NCBI RefSeq assembly: GCF_038957035.1
Contig: NZ_CP152412.1
Location: 3,654,501 to 3,718,500, forward strand
Direction: 5' to 3'
DNA length: 64,000 bases
Source: Bradyrhizobium sp. B097
Lineage (GTDB): Bacteria; Pseudomonadota; Alphaproteobacteria; Rhizobiales; Xanthobacteraceae
This document shows positions 1 to 8,772 of the stretch, one piece after another. Each line of letters opens with the position of its first letter. The stretch's first letter is position 1. Both the position numbers and the translations under genes were made by a program. The notes below the pieces were generated by a model that was given only the letters and a program-made list of their open reading frames with translations, was not told the DNA's origin and did no database searches.

Positions 1-152
1 TGAGGTGATGCAAGCATCGTGACGCCTCGGCTGCTTGCTCAAGCCGTGGGCGGGCGCGTGGCATACCAATTTGGATAGCGCCGGCTTTAAGGTTCCCGTT
101 AGTATTGCATCGTAATCTGACCGCCAGCTTGTGAACTTACCGCGACGGGCCC

Positions 153-440
153 ATGGCCGACGACCATAGCAGGCCCGCACCGGCCAGCGCGCAACAGGCA
201 ATGCCGACCGAGAAGCGCCGTATCGGCGCACGCCGCCGCGTGCTCAAGTCGGGAGCGATCGAATTCGGCAATGAAGCGATTGCCTGCACGGTCCGGAATC
301 TCTCACCTCAGGGCGCCTGCATCGAAGTCATCTCGCCGCTGTGGTTTCCCGACCGCTTCACCCTCGCCGTCGACGGCCAGCGGTGGCCGTGCCGCATCGC
401 ATGGAAGAAGCAGAAGCGGCTGGGACTGACGTTCGAGTAA
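153..440 (+). CDS. PilZ domain protein
   Basis: A 95-residue single PilZ domain, probably a cytoplasmic cyclic-di-GMP sensor. The PilZ ligand signature is visible: an arginine-rich RRIGARRR stretch near residues 22-29 followed by RNLSPQGACIE near residues 49-59, which fits the RxxxR and (D/N)xSxxG pattern. No other domain, signal peptide or membrane segment is present, so it would act as a stand-alone adaptor. The start is not marked by a strong ribosome site; Met17 is a possible alternative that keeps the whole motif. Cyclic-di-GMP binding is family knowledge and the target is unknown. Confidence 0.8.
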   Translation: MADDHSRPAPASAQQAMPTEKRRIGARRRVLKSGAIEFGNEAIACTVRNLSPQGACIEVISPLWFPDRFTLAVDGQRWPCRIAWKKQKRLGLTFE

Positions 441-635
441 GGCTCGACGCCAGGCGTGGCGCGCCGCGCCGATTTGCACGAACAGTTGTCGTCTATTTCA
501 CAAACTACCCGAGGTTACCGGGGTATTGTCCGACGGGCCGATATCGGTGCCGCTCCAGGATGCACGCTCTCACCGTGCAAGGGTGGCGTCCATTGTTTCG
601 CTCCTGCGCATTCACCCAGCCTCGGGGAAATTGTG

Positions 636-2582
636 ATGACCATCAATGTCAAGGCCTACGCGAACGCCGATGATATCCTGATCGCCTGGCAGCCGGACAC
701 CTGGTCCAACGACTGGGTCGGATTCCAGCTCGAGCGGCGCAACAACATCACGCAACAGACGACCGTGCTGTCCAACCGCATTCCGCCGAAGCCCGGCGAG
801 AAGCCGGTGGCGGACGCCGGCATCTCCTCGACGCAATCGCCGTTCCGGCGCTGCATCTGGACCGATCACAGCGTCGTCGACACCGACAACGTCTCATATC
901 GCGTCACCGCGATGAAGAGCGGTGCGAACGGGACGTTCACGCCGGATGCCGCCTCGGTGTCGGCCTGGACGACGCCGGCGGTCGCTTCGGGCGATGCGGG
1001 CGGCGGCTTGTCGGCCTATTTCAATCGCGGCACCTTGATGTCGCAGATCGTCAGCCGCTTCGTGCAGGGCGATACGTCCGACGACGCGCTGCGCAATTTC
1101 GTCAAAGGTCTTTCCGACCCGGCCAACCAGGCGCGGCGCTACCTTTCAGGCGACGCCCTGCACGAGATCCTGGCCTTTCTGCACGATGCCGATCTCCGCG
1201 GCAGCCAGATCCATGCCGCCATCTATGAGATGAATGACGAGGAGCTGGTCGGCGCGCTGAAGCCGTTCGGCAGCCGCGGCAACGTCCTGCTCGGCAATGG
1301 CAGCGCGACCAAGCCGAACATCGCGGGCGAGCTCAGTGGCGCCGGCCTGACGGTCAAGCATCGCGATCTGTCGAATGCGGGCAGGTCGTCGCCGAGCGTC
1401 CACAACAAGTTCGTGGTCGAGAGCGACGCGCATGGCAACGCGATCCGCGTGCTGACCGGCAGCACCAACTGGACCACCACCGGGCTGTGCACGCAGCTCA
1501 ACAACGTGCTGATCATCGAGAATGCGGTGATCGCCAAGCGCTACCTCGATCAGTGGGGCAAGCTGGTCGCCGCGGGCAATGCCATGCCGCCCGCGCTCAA
1601 GACGTCGAATTCCAGTCCGACCAGCGACAGCAACATTTCGGTCTTCTTCGCCGCGACCAACGGCGAGGCCGAGTTCCAGCCGGTGCTGGACCTGATCCAG
1701 AACGCCAAGGACGGCGCGCTCTTCCTGATGTTCATGCCTGGTCAATCGCCGCTGCTGGATGCCCTGCTGGACCGCGCACAGCAGAACGACATTTATGTCC
1801 GCGGCGTGGTGTCGACCATGATGCCCAGCAAGAACGGCAACATCGTTTCGGTCGGCGGGGAGGTCGTCAAATCGGGCGCGCCGCAGCAATCCTTTCATGA
1901 CGACGTCCAGCTGCCGCATGGCGTGAGCGCGACCAACGAACCCTCATGGGCCGACGTCGAATTCAGCGTCCAGCAGATCCGCAACGCGGGGATGATCGCG
2001 ATCGTTCACTCCAAGACCATCGTGATCGATCCGTTCTCCGACAATTGCGCCGTCATCACCGGATCGCACAATTTCTCGGTCGCCGCCTCGGAGAAGAATG
2101 ACGAGAATCTCGTGATCATCCGCGGCAACAAGCAGCTTGCCCAGGCCTATGCGCTGCACATCAACGGCGTCTACGACCACTATTCCTGGCGCGGCTATCT
2201 CGGCAGCGGCGGCAATCCGGATCAGATCTATTCGCTCGACGGCTGGAAGCCGGGCGGCGGCAAGGAGCAGGAACTGGATTTCTGGATGGAGGAGCCGGTG
2301 CCGCCGCGCGCGACGGGCAGCGGAGGCGGTGGCGGCGCGGCGCAACAGCCCAGCGCGGCTGCCGGGGCGTCAACGAAGACAGCCGTCAAGAAGACCCCCA
2401 AGAAAGCTCCGAAGAAAGCCCCGAAGAAATCGGCCAAGAAAGTCGCCAAGACGTCAGCCAAGAAATCGGCGAAGAAGGCGAAGGCCAGCAAGCCGGCAAA
2501 TGCGAAGAAGACAAAGGCCAAGAAAGCAAAGGCCAAGACGGCGAAGAAGGCCAAGCCGAAAAAGGCCAAGGCCAAGAAATAA
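636..2582 (+). CDS. Phospholipase D-like protein with lysine-rich C-terminal tail
   Basis: A 648-residue protein of the phospholipase D superfamily. The start at 636 follows a GGGGAAATTGTG ribosome-site region; the frame is open further upstream, but those codons look non-coding. The first ~115 residues resemble a fibronectin-III-type beta domain. Two PLD half-sites follow: VHNKFVVESD with TGSTNW, and VHSKTIVID with TGSHNFS. The second is a canonical HxKx4D; in the first the acidic residue is shifted by one place. The last ~75 residues are a low-complexity tail of Ala/Lys repeats (KKAPKK, AKKSAKK) like histone H1, which may bind nucleic acid. No signal peptide is seen. Activity could be phospholipase, nuclease or neither. 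Confidence 0.8.
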   Translation: MTINVKAYANADDILIAWQPDTWSNDWVGFQLERRNNITQQTTVLSNRIPPKPGEKPVADAGISSTQSPFRRCIWTDHSVVDTDNVSYRVTAMKSGANGTFTPDAASVSAWTTPAVASGDAGGGLSAYFNRGTLMSQIVSRFVQGDTSDDALRNFVKGLSDPANQARRYLSGDALHEILAFLHDADLRGSQIHAAIYEMNDEELVGALKPFGSRGNVLLGNGSATKPNIAGELSGAGLTVKHRDLSNAGRSSPSVHNKFVVESDAHGNAIRVLTGSTNWTTTGLCTQLNNVLIIENAVIAKRYLDQWGKLVAAGNAMPPALKTSNSSPTSDSNISVFFAATNGEAEFQPVLDLIQNAKDGALFLMFMPGQSPLLDALLDRAQQNDIYVRGVVSTMMPSKNGNIVSVGGEVVKSGAPQQSFHDDVQLPHGVSATNEPSWADVEFSVQQIRNAGMIAIVHSKTIVIDPFSDNCAVITGSHNFSVAASEKNDENLVIIRGNKQLAQAYALHINGVYDHYSWRGYLGSGGNPDQIYSLDGWKPGGGKEQELDFWMEEPVPPRATGSGGGGGAAQQPSAAAGASTKTAVKKTPKKAPKKAPKKSAKKVAKTSAKKSAKKAKASKPANAKKTKAKKAKAKTAKKAKPKKAKAKK

Positions 2583-2600
2583 GAGCGGTGCGCAACAAAC

Positions 2601-2687
2601 TGGTGCGGGCGGTGGGACTCGAACCCACATGACGTTGCCGTCGAGGGATTTTAAGTCCCTTGCGTCTACCAGTTCCGCCACGTCCGC
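2601..2687 (-). tRNA. tRNA-Leu (anticodon UAA)
   Basis: Read on the minus strand, this 87-nt segment folds as a class II tRNA: acceptor GCGGACG, D-arm beginning TGGCGGAACTGGTAGACGC, anticodon loop CTTAAAA giving anticodon TAA, a long variable arm (CGACGGCAACGTC region), T-arm GTGGG-TTCGAGT-CCCAC, discriminator A and an encoded CCA. The acceptor 3' strand reads CGCCCGC, so position 5:68 is an A-C mismatch while the other six pairs are intact. Confidence 0.93.
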
Positions 2688-2866
2688 ATGATTCTATTGA
2701 GTTTTCGCAATCTAGACCGAGAAGTTTTCCAAAATCCCTCGGCGGTTTTCAAAATCTGGTTTCGTTCTGTTCCGGACAAAACCCGGCGGGCGCATCTTCT
2801 AGCTCTTCGTCGTCGGCCGGGCAAACGCCGGGATACCGTATCGCGACTGAACGGCTGGTCTGTCCG

Positions 2867-3313
2867 TTAGCCCGTTCCTGATTTCGTCAACGCGGTGCGA
2901 AGCGCCTGGACGCGCTTGTTGAGTGAGATGAGTTCGTCGACCGTCAGGCCGGACCGCTCCAGCAAGGTGTCGGTCAGACAGCCGGTGCGCGATTGCATCG
3001 CCTTGCCGCTGTCGGTCAGATGGACTCCGACCTGCCGTTCATCCTCCACACTGCGCCGGCGCACCACGAAGCCGGCGCTTTCGAGCCGCTTGACCAGTGG
3101 CGTGATGGTGCTGGGCTCGAGGGCGAGCCGGTCGGCGATCGCGGAAATCATCTGTCCGTCCTTTTCCCAGAGCACGCTGAGAACGAGGTATTGCGGATAG
3201 GTGATGCCGAGGCCGTCGAGCAGGGGCTTGTAGGCACGGTTGATCGCAATGGTCGTCCCGTAAAGAGAGAAGCAAAGCTGGCTATCCAGCGGAATTGGTC
3301 CCGGATTTGGCAT
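2867..3313 (-). CDS. MarR-family regulator, OhrR-like
   Basis: A 148-residue MarR regulator. The N-terminus LDSQLCFSLYG followed by YPQYLVLSVLWE is characteristic of the OhrR branch, in which the Cys at about position 14 senses organic hydroperoxides. The winged helix runs through residues 55-100 (SAIADRLALEPSTITPLVKRLE, then the wing DERQVGVHLT). It is divergent from an exported alpha/beta hydrolase gene, with repeated TTATCGCGATAA palindromes in the shared 148-bp spacer, so it probably represses both that gene and itself. No ohr gene is adjacent, which is unusual for an OhrR. Redox sensing is inferred from the conserved cysteine. Confidence 0.85.
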   Translation of the reverse strand: MPNPGPIPLDSQLCFSLYGTTIAINRAYKPLLDGLGITYPQYLVLSVLWEKDGQMISAIADRLALEPSTITPLVKRLESAGFVVRRRSVEDERQVGVHLTDSGKAMQSRTGCLTDTLLERSGLTVDELISLNKRVQALRTALTKSGTG

Positions 3314-3361
3314 GGGAGGGGGCCCTTTCGATGTGGTTTGCCCAACATACCACGAAAATCG

Positions 3362-3443
3362 TTATCGCGATAAAAAATATCTGGACAAGCAAATCGAGGG
3401 CGGTTACAAGATGATTATCGCGATAAAGATTATCGCGAAATAA
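3362..3443. promoter_or_regulatory. Operator cluster for the MarR/OhrR-like regulator
   Basis: Two perfect copies of the 12-bp palindrome TTATCGCGATAA lie at 3362-3373 and 3415-3426, with an imperfect third copy (TTATCGCGAAATAA) at 3430-3443. They fill the spacer between the divergent regulator and hydrolase genes. The copies nearest the hydrolase end about 18 bases before its start codon, a position suited to repression. MarR binding is inferred from placement and symmetry. Confidence 0.75.
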
Positions 3444-3461
3444 ACATCCAGGAGAACTTCA

Positions 3462-4244
3462 ATGTCTGTCGTCACCAAATTGCTCGCCGCCGCAGCGTCG
3501 CTGGGCCTCGCCACCGCCACGATCCCCGCGGCCCAGGCCCAGTCCGCCCCGGTCAAGTCGATCGTCCTCGTCCACGGCGGTTTCGTCGACGGTTCGGGAT
3601 GGGAAGGCGTCTACAAGATCCTGAAGAAGGACGGCTACAAGGTCAGCATCGTCCAGAACCCGACCACCTCGCTGGCGGACGACGTCGCCGTCACCAAGCG
3701 CGCCATCGCCGCCGCTGACGGCAATGTCATTCTGGTCGGTCATTCCTATGGCGGCGTCGTCGTCACCGAAGCGGGCACCGATCCGAAGGTCGCGGGGCTG
3801 GTCTACATCACGGCGTTCGCGCCTGACCAGGGTGAATCGGTCGGCAAGCTGATCGCCAATCCTCCTCCCGGCGCGCCGGTGCCGCCGATCCTGCCGCCGA
3901 AGGACGGCTTCCTGTCGCTCGATCACGCGAAGTTCGCCGCCGCGTTCGCAGCCGATGTGAAGCCCGATGTCGCGGCATTCATGGCTGACTCGCAGGTGCC
4001 CTGGGGTGTCGCCGCCTTGAATGGCGAGGTGTCTGTGCCGGCCTGGAAGAGCAAGCCGAGCTGGTACCTGGTGGCGACCAACGACAAGATGATCCCGGTC
4101 GACGCGCAGCGCATGATGGCGAAGCGCGCCGGTGCCAAGACCGTCGATCAGGCCGGCAGCCACGCCGTGTACGTCTCGAAGCCGGAGGCCGTGGCAAAGG
4201 TCATCGAGCAGGCCGCCAAGGGCGTCGGCGACAAGCAGAAGTAA
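3462..4244 (+). CDS. Exported alpha/beta hydrolase
   Basis: A 260-residue secreted or periplasmic hydrolase. Residues 1-27 form a Sec signal peptide ending near AAQAQ. The mature part begins with IVLVHGGFVDGSGW (oxyanion-hole HG motif), and the nucleophile elbow VGHSYGG puts the catalytic Ser at about 95. A likely Asp is in ATNDKMIP and the His in AGSHAVY. Length and order match the alpha/beta hydrolase-6-type esterase family. The ribosome site AGGAGAAC lies 9 bases upstream. It is controlled by the divergent MarR-type regulator through the palindromes just upstream, which suggests a role in detoxification or oxidative stress. The substrate is unknown. Confidence 0.85.
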   Translation: MSVVTKLLAAAASLGLATATIPAAQAQSAPVKSIVLVHGGFVDGSGWEGVYKILKKDGYKVSIVQNPTTSLADDVAVTKRAIAAADGNVILVGHSYGGVVVTEAGTDPKVAGLVYITAFAPDQGESVGKLIANPPPGAPVPPILPPKDGFLSLDHAKFAAAFAADVKPDVAAFMADSQVPWGVAALNGEVSVPAWKSKPSWYLVATNDKMIPVDAQRMMAKRAGAKTVDQAGSHAVYVSKPEAVAKVIEQAAKGVGDKQK

Positions 4245-4715
4245 CGCAGCCGTCCGTGACCGAGCTCCCCGATCGCGCCCGCGGCCGGGGAGCTTGCGCG
4301 TTCGCGACCGGTGCTGTGCCCCGAACTATGCTGTATCCTGTGGGCTGACGCGCAGGAGGCGGTATTGCCCAAGGGCGGTATGCGGAGCGGCTAGCCACCT
4401 GCGAAGCCTGGCGGAGGTTTCGAGACGTGCACAAGGTTGAGGGCTTTGTTGCCAGGGCAGCGCGTCGACGCAGATCGATCCGTGGAGTCGTCGGCCGCCG
4501 GCTCGACATCTGCGGCAGCGCGAGGCGTTCCACCAGGGCCTGATGAAGGGGCAGGGGCCCATTCCAACTCCGTCCTAGAATTATCCGACCGGATGGTCAA
4601 TAAATGGCTTCAGGCCCGGCCGTGGACAGCGCGGGACCGGTCTGAGAAAATTTGCCGTTATTGATTCACGTCCCAGGACGAGGGCCGAACGGCCAGCCGG
4701 TGGAATGGACAGGAT
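4245..4715. other. Intergenic region upstream of tetR
   Basis: This 471-bp stretch shows no convincing gene. Short open frames occur on both strands but none has a ribosome site or recognisable motifs. Its only clear element is the TetR-type palindrome at 4580-4601, listed separately. Confidence 0.5.
4580..4601. promoter_or_regulatory. TetR-type operator upstream of the regulator gene
   Basis: A 22-bp imperfect palindrome (left half ATTATCCGACC, right half GGATGGTCAAT) matches 18 of 22 positions of the perfect palindrome at 5579-5600 in front of the ABC transporter operon. It lies about 115 bp before the TetR gene, so autoregulation by the same protein is likely. Confidence 0.7.
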
Positions 4716-5375
4716 ATGGCCCGATCGCGCGCCAAGGACTACGACGACAAGCGTCTCTCGATTCTGCATCGCTCGGCCGAGCTGTTTGCGGCATCGGGAT
4801 ATGTCGGCACGTCGATGAACACGATCGCGGATGCGTGCCGTGTCTCGAAGGCGTTGCTCTATCACTACTATCCCGACAAGGAAGCCATCCTCTTCGACAT
4901 TCTCTCGTCCCATCTCGAGAAGCTGGTTGCCGCGGTCCAACAGGCCAACGCTTCCGCCGAGGATCCGGTGCAACGCCTCGGCACGATCGTCGCGACCCTG
5001 CTCGAACTTTACCGGCATGCCGATGCCGAGCATCAGGTCCAAATCGCAAGCCTCAAGCTGTTGCCGAAGGAGAAGCAGCAGCCGTTGCTCGCGAGCGAAC
5101 GGATCCTGGTCGCGATCATGTCGGATGCGCTGGCCGCGGCCGTGCCGGCGGCGAGGCAGAAGCGGGTTCTCAAGCCGCTGACGATGAGCGTCTTCGGCAT
5201 GCTGAACTGGCACTACATGTGGTTTCGTGAGGGCGGGCTGATGACCCGCGCCGAATATGCCGACTTCGTCGTGCAGCTCGTGCTGGCCGGTGCGGAGGAC
5301 GCGGCGGCCGCCGCCACCCGGCCGCGCAGCAAGGCGAAGCCCACCGGCCGAAACCGGCAGACCGCTCTGCTTTGA
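4716..5375 (+). CDS. TetR-family transcriptional regulator
   Basis: A 219-residue TetR regulator. The helix-turn-helix spans residues ~12-58, with the family core FAASGYVGTSMNTIADAC followed by VSKALLYHYYPDKEAIL. The C-terminal ligand domain (residues 60-205) is helical and ends in a basic tail. It lies upstream of a branched-chain-type ABC importer on the same strand. Closely similar palindromes precede both the regulator (4580-4601) and the importer (5579-5600), so it probably represses both and is released by the transported compound or its CoA derivative. The ligand is not visible from sequence. Confidence 0.88.
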   Translation: MARSRAKDYDDKRLSILHRSAELFAASGYVGTSMNTIADACRVSKALLYHYYPDKEAILFDILSSHLEKLVAAVQQANASAEDPVQRLGTIVATLLELYRHADAEHQVQIASLKLLPKEKQQPLLASERILVAIMSDALAAAVPAARQKRVLKPLTMSVFGMLNWHYMWFREGGLMTRAEYADFVVQLVLAGAEDAAAAATRPRSKAKPTGRNRQTALL

Positions 5376-5578
5376 AGCGATGAGCCAGGTCCGCATCGCA
5401 TTGCATCGTCAGCGATTCATAGGTCACCGGCGCTGAAGCAATTCAGGCGATCCGCCCGCGTTTGAGGATCAGGACGCGAGATCCGTCGCGGACATGCGTC
5501 AGCGCAGGGGGCTGACCATGTCACCTTCCGTTGCGGCTTCCGATGACCGAAGGTCGCATGACCTGCGACTGAATTACT

Positions 5579-5600
5579 ATTGACCAACCGGTTGGTCAAT
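5579..5600. promoter_or_regulatory. Perfect 22-bp palindromic operator of the ABC importer operon
   Basis: ATTGACCAACC followed directly by its exact inverse complement forms a perfect 22-bp palindrome typical of TetR binding sites. It lies 72 bp before the start of the binding-protein gene. A related copy (18/22) precedes the TetR gene at 4580-4601. Confidence 0.82.
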
Positions 5601-5672
5601 TATAATTTCCTGCCCAACAATAGGAATAGGACGCGCCGGCGATCGGCGCGCGAGGAGGGGAGGTCTCACATC

Positions 5673-6857
5673 ATGCGTTATCTTGCTCGATTGAACCGGC
5701 GGCAGGCGGTCGGCGTCCTGCTTGGCGCCTCTGTCGCCACCTTCGCCGTCTCCGCTCCGGCCGCTGCACAGGCCACGATCAAGATCGGGACCGTGCTTTC
5801 GGTGACCGGGCCGGCGTCGTTCCTCGGCGACCCCGAGGAGAAGACGCTGAAGCTCTACGTCGACAAGATCAACGCGGCCGGCGGCATCCAGGGCAAGAAG
5901 ATCGAGCTCGTCATCTATGACGACGGCGGCGACGCCAACAAGGCGCGCACTTTTGCGACGCGCCTGGTCGAGGACGACAAGGTCGTCGCCATGGTCGGCG
6001 GCACCACCACCGGCACCACGATGGCCATGGTCCCGGTGTTCGAGGAAGCCAAGGTGCCGTTCATCTCGCTGGCCGGCGCCATCGAGGTGGTCGATCCCGT
6101 GCGCAAATACATCTTCAAGACGCCGCACACCGACAAGATGGCGTGCGAGAAGATCTTCGAGAACCTCAAGCAGCGCAACCTGACCAAGATCGCGATGATT
6201 TCCGGCACCGACGGCTTCGGTGCGTCGATGCGGGCGCAGTGCGTGAAGGTCGCGCCGAACTACGGCATCCAGATCCTCACCGAGGAAACCTATGGTCCGC
6301 GCGACACCGACATGACGGCGCAGCTCACCAAGATCAAGGGTACGCCGGGCGTTCAGGCCGTGGTCAATCCCGGCTTCGGCCAGGGCCCCGCGATCGTCAC
6401 GCGTAACTATGCGCAGCTCGGCATGTCGGCGACGCCGCTCTACCAGAGCCACGGCGTCGCCTCCAAGAGCTTCATCGACCTCGCTGGTCCGGCCGCCGAC
6501 GGCGTTCGGCTGCCGGCCGCGGCACTGCTGGTCGGCGACAAGCTGCCGGATAGCGATCCGCAGAAGAAGGTCGTGGTCGACTACAAGCAGGCCTATGAGG
6601 CGTCGGCGAAGCAGCCGGTCTCGACCTTCGGCGGTCACGCCTATGACGGGCTGTTCATCCTGGTCGATGCGCTGAAGCGTGCGAATTCGACCGAGCCCGA
6701 CAAGATCCGCGACGCCATCGAGGCGACCAAGGGCTTTGTCGGCACCGGCGGTATCGTCACGATGTCGCCGACCGATCACCTCGGCCTCGATCTCACCGCG
6801 TTCCGGATGCTCGAGATCAAGGGCGGGGACTGGACCCTGATTGCGCCCGGAAGCTGA
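5673..6857 (+). CDS. Branched-chain-type ABC transporter substrate-binding protein
   Basis: A 394-residue periplasmic binding protein of the Leu/Ile/Val-binding (peripla_BP_6) family. Residues 1-31 are a signal peptide with an arginine-rich start (RLNRRQAVGVLLG) and an AAAQA cleavage region. Family features follow: IKIGTVLSVTGPASFLG, GGIQGKKIELVIYDDGG and VVAMVGGTTTGTT. The start at 5673 has a GGGGAGG ribosome site; an earlier frame-open codon at 5580 lies inside the operator palindrome and is unlikely. It is first in a five-gene importer operon. The substrate cannot be read from sequence, but a catabolic ring-cleavage operon lies 4 kb downstream, so an aromatic acid is plausible. Confidence 0.88.
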   Translation: MRYLARLNRRQAVGVLLGASVATFAVSAPAAAQATIKIGTVLSVTGPASFLGDPEEKTLKLYVDKINAAGGIQGKKIELVIYDDGGDANKARTFATRLVEDDKVVAMVGGTTTGTTMAMVPVFEEAKVPFISLAGAIEVVDPVRKYIFKTPHTDKMACEKIFENLKQRNLTKIAMISGTDGFGASMRAQCVKVAPNYGIQILTEETYGPRDTDMTAQLTKIKGTPGVQAVVNPGFGQGPAIVTRNYAQLGMSATPLYQSHGVASKSFIDLAGPAADGVRLPAAALLVGDKLPDSDPQKKVVVDYKQAYEASAKQPVSTFGGHAYDGLFILVDALKRANSTEPDKIRDAIEATKGFVGTGGIVTMSPTDHLGLDLTAFRMLEIKGGDWTLIAPGS

Positions 6858-6948
6858 GCGCCCGGGTCAGATATTGCGCAACATCTAGGGCGACCGTGGG
6901 CGCCGCGACTGGGTCGCGGTCCCGCGGAGAGGGGGCCGCTCGTCGTTC

Positions 6949-7821
6949 ATGTCCGAATTTCTTCAGTTCCTTTTCTCCGGGCTCACGGTCGGCGCGGTCT
7001 ATGCGCTCGTCGCGCTCGGCTTCACGCTGATCTACAACGCGTCCGATGTCGTGAATTTCGCGCAGGGCGAGTTCGTGATGCTGGGCGGCATGGTCACGGT
7101 GTTCGTGTCGGCGGCCGGCGTTCCGCTGCCGATCGCTGCGCTGATCGCGGTGATCGCATCGGTCGTCGTCGGGCTGCTGCTGTACTGGCTTGCCATCGCC
7201 CCGGCGCGCGATGCGTCGGCGGTCTCCCTCATCATCATCACGATCGGCGCATCGATCCTGCTCAAGGGTCTTGCCCAGCTTGTGTTTGACAAGCAGTTCC
7301 ACAAGCTGCCGGCGTTTTCCGGCGATACACCGATCAACCTCCTGGGCGCGGCGATCCAGCCGCAGAGCCTGTGGGTGATCGGCGGTACCGCCGTCGCCGT
7401 CATCGTGCTCTATGTTTTCCTGGAGAAGACCCTGATCGGAAAGGCGGTGCTCGCGACCTCCGCCAGCCGGCTGGCGGCGCGGCTCGTCGGCATCAACACC
7501 GCGACCATCATGGCACTGTCGTTCGGCGGCTCGGCTGCGATCGGCGCGCTCGCCGGCATTCTGGTGACGCCGATCACGCTGACCAGCTACGACGTCGGCA
7601 CCATGATGGCCCTGAAGGGCTTCGCTGCCGCGATGTTGGGCGGGATGGGCAATCCGCTTGGCGCCGTGGTGGGCGGACTGCTGCTCGGCCTGCTGGAGAC
7701 GATGGGCGCCGGCTACCTCAGCTCGACCTACAAGGACGCGTTCGCCTTCATCATGATCCTGGTGGTGCTGTTCGTGATGCCGCAGGGCCTGCTCGGCCGC
7801 CGCACCGTGAACCGGGTTTGA
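6949..7821 (+). CDS. livH: Branched-chain-type ABC transporter permease LivH
   Basis: A 290-residue inner-membrane permease of the LivH type with about eight hydrophobic segments. The family N-terminus is present (LQFLFSGLTVGAVYALVALG then FTLIYNASDVVNFAQGEFVM), as is the C-terminal conserved loop LKGFAAAMLGGMGNPLGAVVGG that contacts the ATPases. It follows the binding protein after 91 bases and precedes livM by three bases, consistent with one transcript. It pairs with LivM to form the translocation channel. Confidence 0.92.
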   Translation: MSEFLQFLFSGLTVGAVYALVALGFTLIYNASDVVNFAQGEFVMLGGMVTVFVSAAGVPLPIAALIAVIASVVVGLLLYWLAIAPARDASAVSLIIITIGASILLKGLAQLVFDKQFHKLPAFSGDTPINLLGAAIQPQSLWVIGGTAVAVIVLYVFLEKTLIGKAVLATSASRLAARLVGINTATIMALSFGGSAAIGALAGILVTPITLTSYDVGTMMALKGFAAAMLGGMGNPLGAVVGGLLLGLLETMGAGYLSSTYKDAFAFIMILVVLFVMPQGLLGRRTVNRV

Positions 7822-7824
7822 CCG

Positions 7825-8772
7825 ATGCGCGCCGTTCTCAACAGCCGCTATGCGGTGATCTTCGCGCTGGCGGTCATCGTCGGCGTGCTGCCGCTGACCT
7901 TTCCGTCGAGCTACTATCTGCGGGTGGCATCCCTGGTCTGGGTCTCGGCGTTCGCGGCGATCGGGCTCAATCTTCTGATGGGCAAGGCCGGGCAGGTCAG
8001 CCTCGGCCACGCGGCGTTCTTCGGCGTCGGCGCCTACTCGGTCGCGATCGGCCCGGCGCATCTCGGAATCTCGGCCTGGGCGTCATCGCTGATCGGCGCC
8101 TGCCTCGCGGGGGGGCTGGCCTATCTGGTCGGGCGTCCCATCCTGCGGCTCAAGGGCCATTACCTCGCGATCGCGACGCTCGGCTTCGGCGTGCTGGTCG
8201 CGCTGGTGATCACGACAGAGAACCGCTGGACCGGCGGCCCCGACGGCATGCCGGTCGCCAAGCTCACAATGTTCGGCTGGCGCGTCAGCACGGCCTATGC
8301 GTGGTACTGGGTCTCGGGCGCGTTCATGATCCTTGGGACCTGGGTCGCGCTCAACCTCGACGACACGCCAACCGGCCGCGCGTTCCTCGCGCTGCATGAC
8401 AGCGAGATCGCGGCGCGGGTCGCCGGCATCGACGTCGCGAGCTTCAAGCTGCGCGCCTTCGTGCTGGCCGCCGTCTATGCCTCGGTCGCCGGCTCCCTGC
8501 TCGCCATGATGAACGGCTTCGTCTCGCCCGACCTCGCCGGCTTCCAGCATTCGGTCGAACTGGTAACGATGGTGGTGCTGGGCGGGCTCGGATCGATTCT
8601 CGGCAGCATCGTCGGCGCGGCGGTGCTGATCGTGCTGCCGCAGATGCTCACCGTTTTCCAGGACTACGAGAACGTCATGCTCGGCCTGATCATCATCGCC
8701 TCGATGGTGTTCATGCGTGACGGCATCGTTCCGACAGCCCGCAAATTTCTCGTGAAGGTGATTGCACGGTGA
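7825..8772 (+). CDS. livM: Branched-chain-type ABC transporter permease LivM
   Basis: A 315-residue permease of the LivM type. It carries the family signature GLNLLMGKAGQVSLGHAAFF at residues ~48-67 and the cytoplasmic EAA-like loop VELVTMVVLGGLGSILGSIV near residue 245. Several hydrophobic helices span the protein. It starts three bases after livH ends, and its stop overlaps the GTG start of livG by three bases (GTGA), indicating translational coupling. Confidence 0.92.
   Translation: MRAVLNSRYAVIFALAVIVGVLPLTFPSSYYLRVASLVWVSAFAAIGLNLLMGKAGQVSLGHAAFFGVGAYSVAIGPAHLGISAWASSLIGACLAGGLAYLVGRPILRLKGHYLAIATLGFGVLVALVITTENRWTGGPDGMPVAKLTMFGWRVSTAYAWYWVSGAFMILGTWVALNLDDTPTGRAFLALHDSEIAARVAGIDVASFKLRAFVLAAVYASVAGSLLAMMNGFVSPDLAGFQHSVELVTMVVLGGLGSILGSIVGAAVLIVLPQMLTVFQDYENVMLGLIIIASMVFMRDGIVPTARKFLVKVIAR

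Noticed and set aside
2390..2580. Tandem DNA repeat or CRISPR-like array
   Set aside because: The periodicity comes from AAG/GCC codons of the Lys/Ala tail; no spacers or fixed repeat unit.
5579..5672. Extended N-terminus of the ABC binding protein from 5580
   Set aside because: It would begin inside the operator palindrome and precede a normal signal peptide at 5673.
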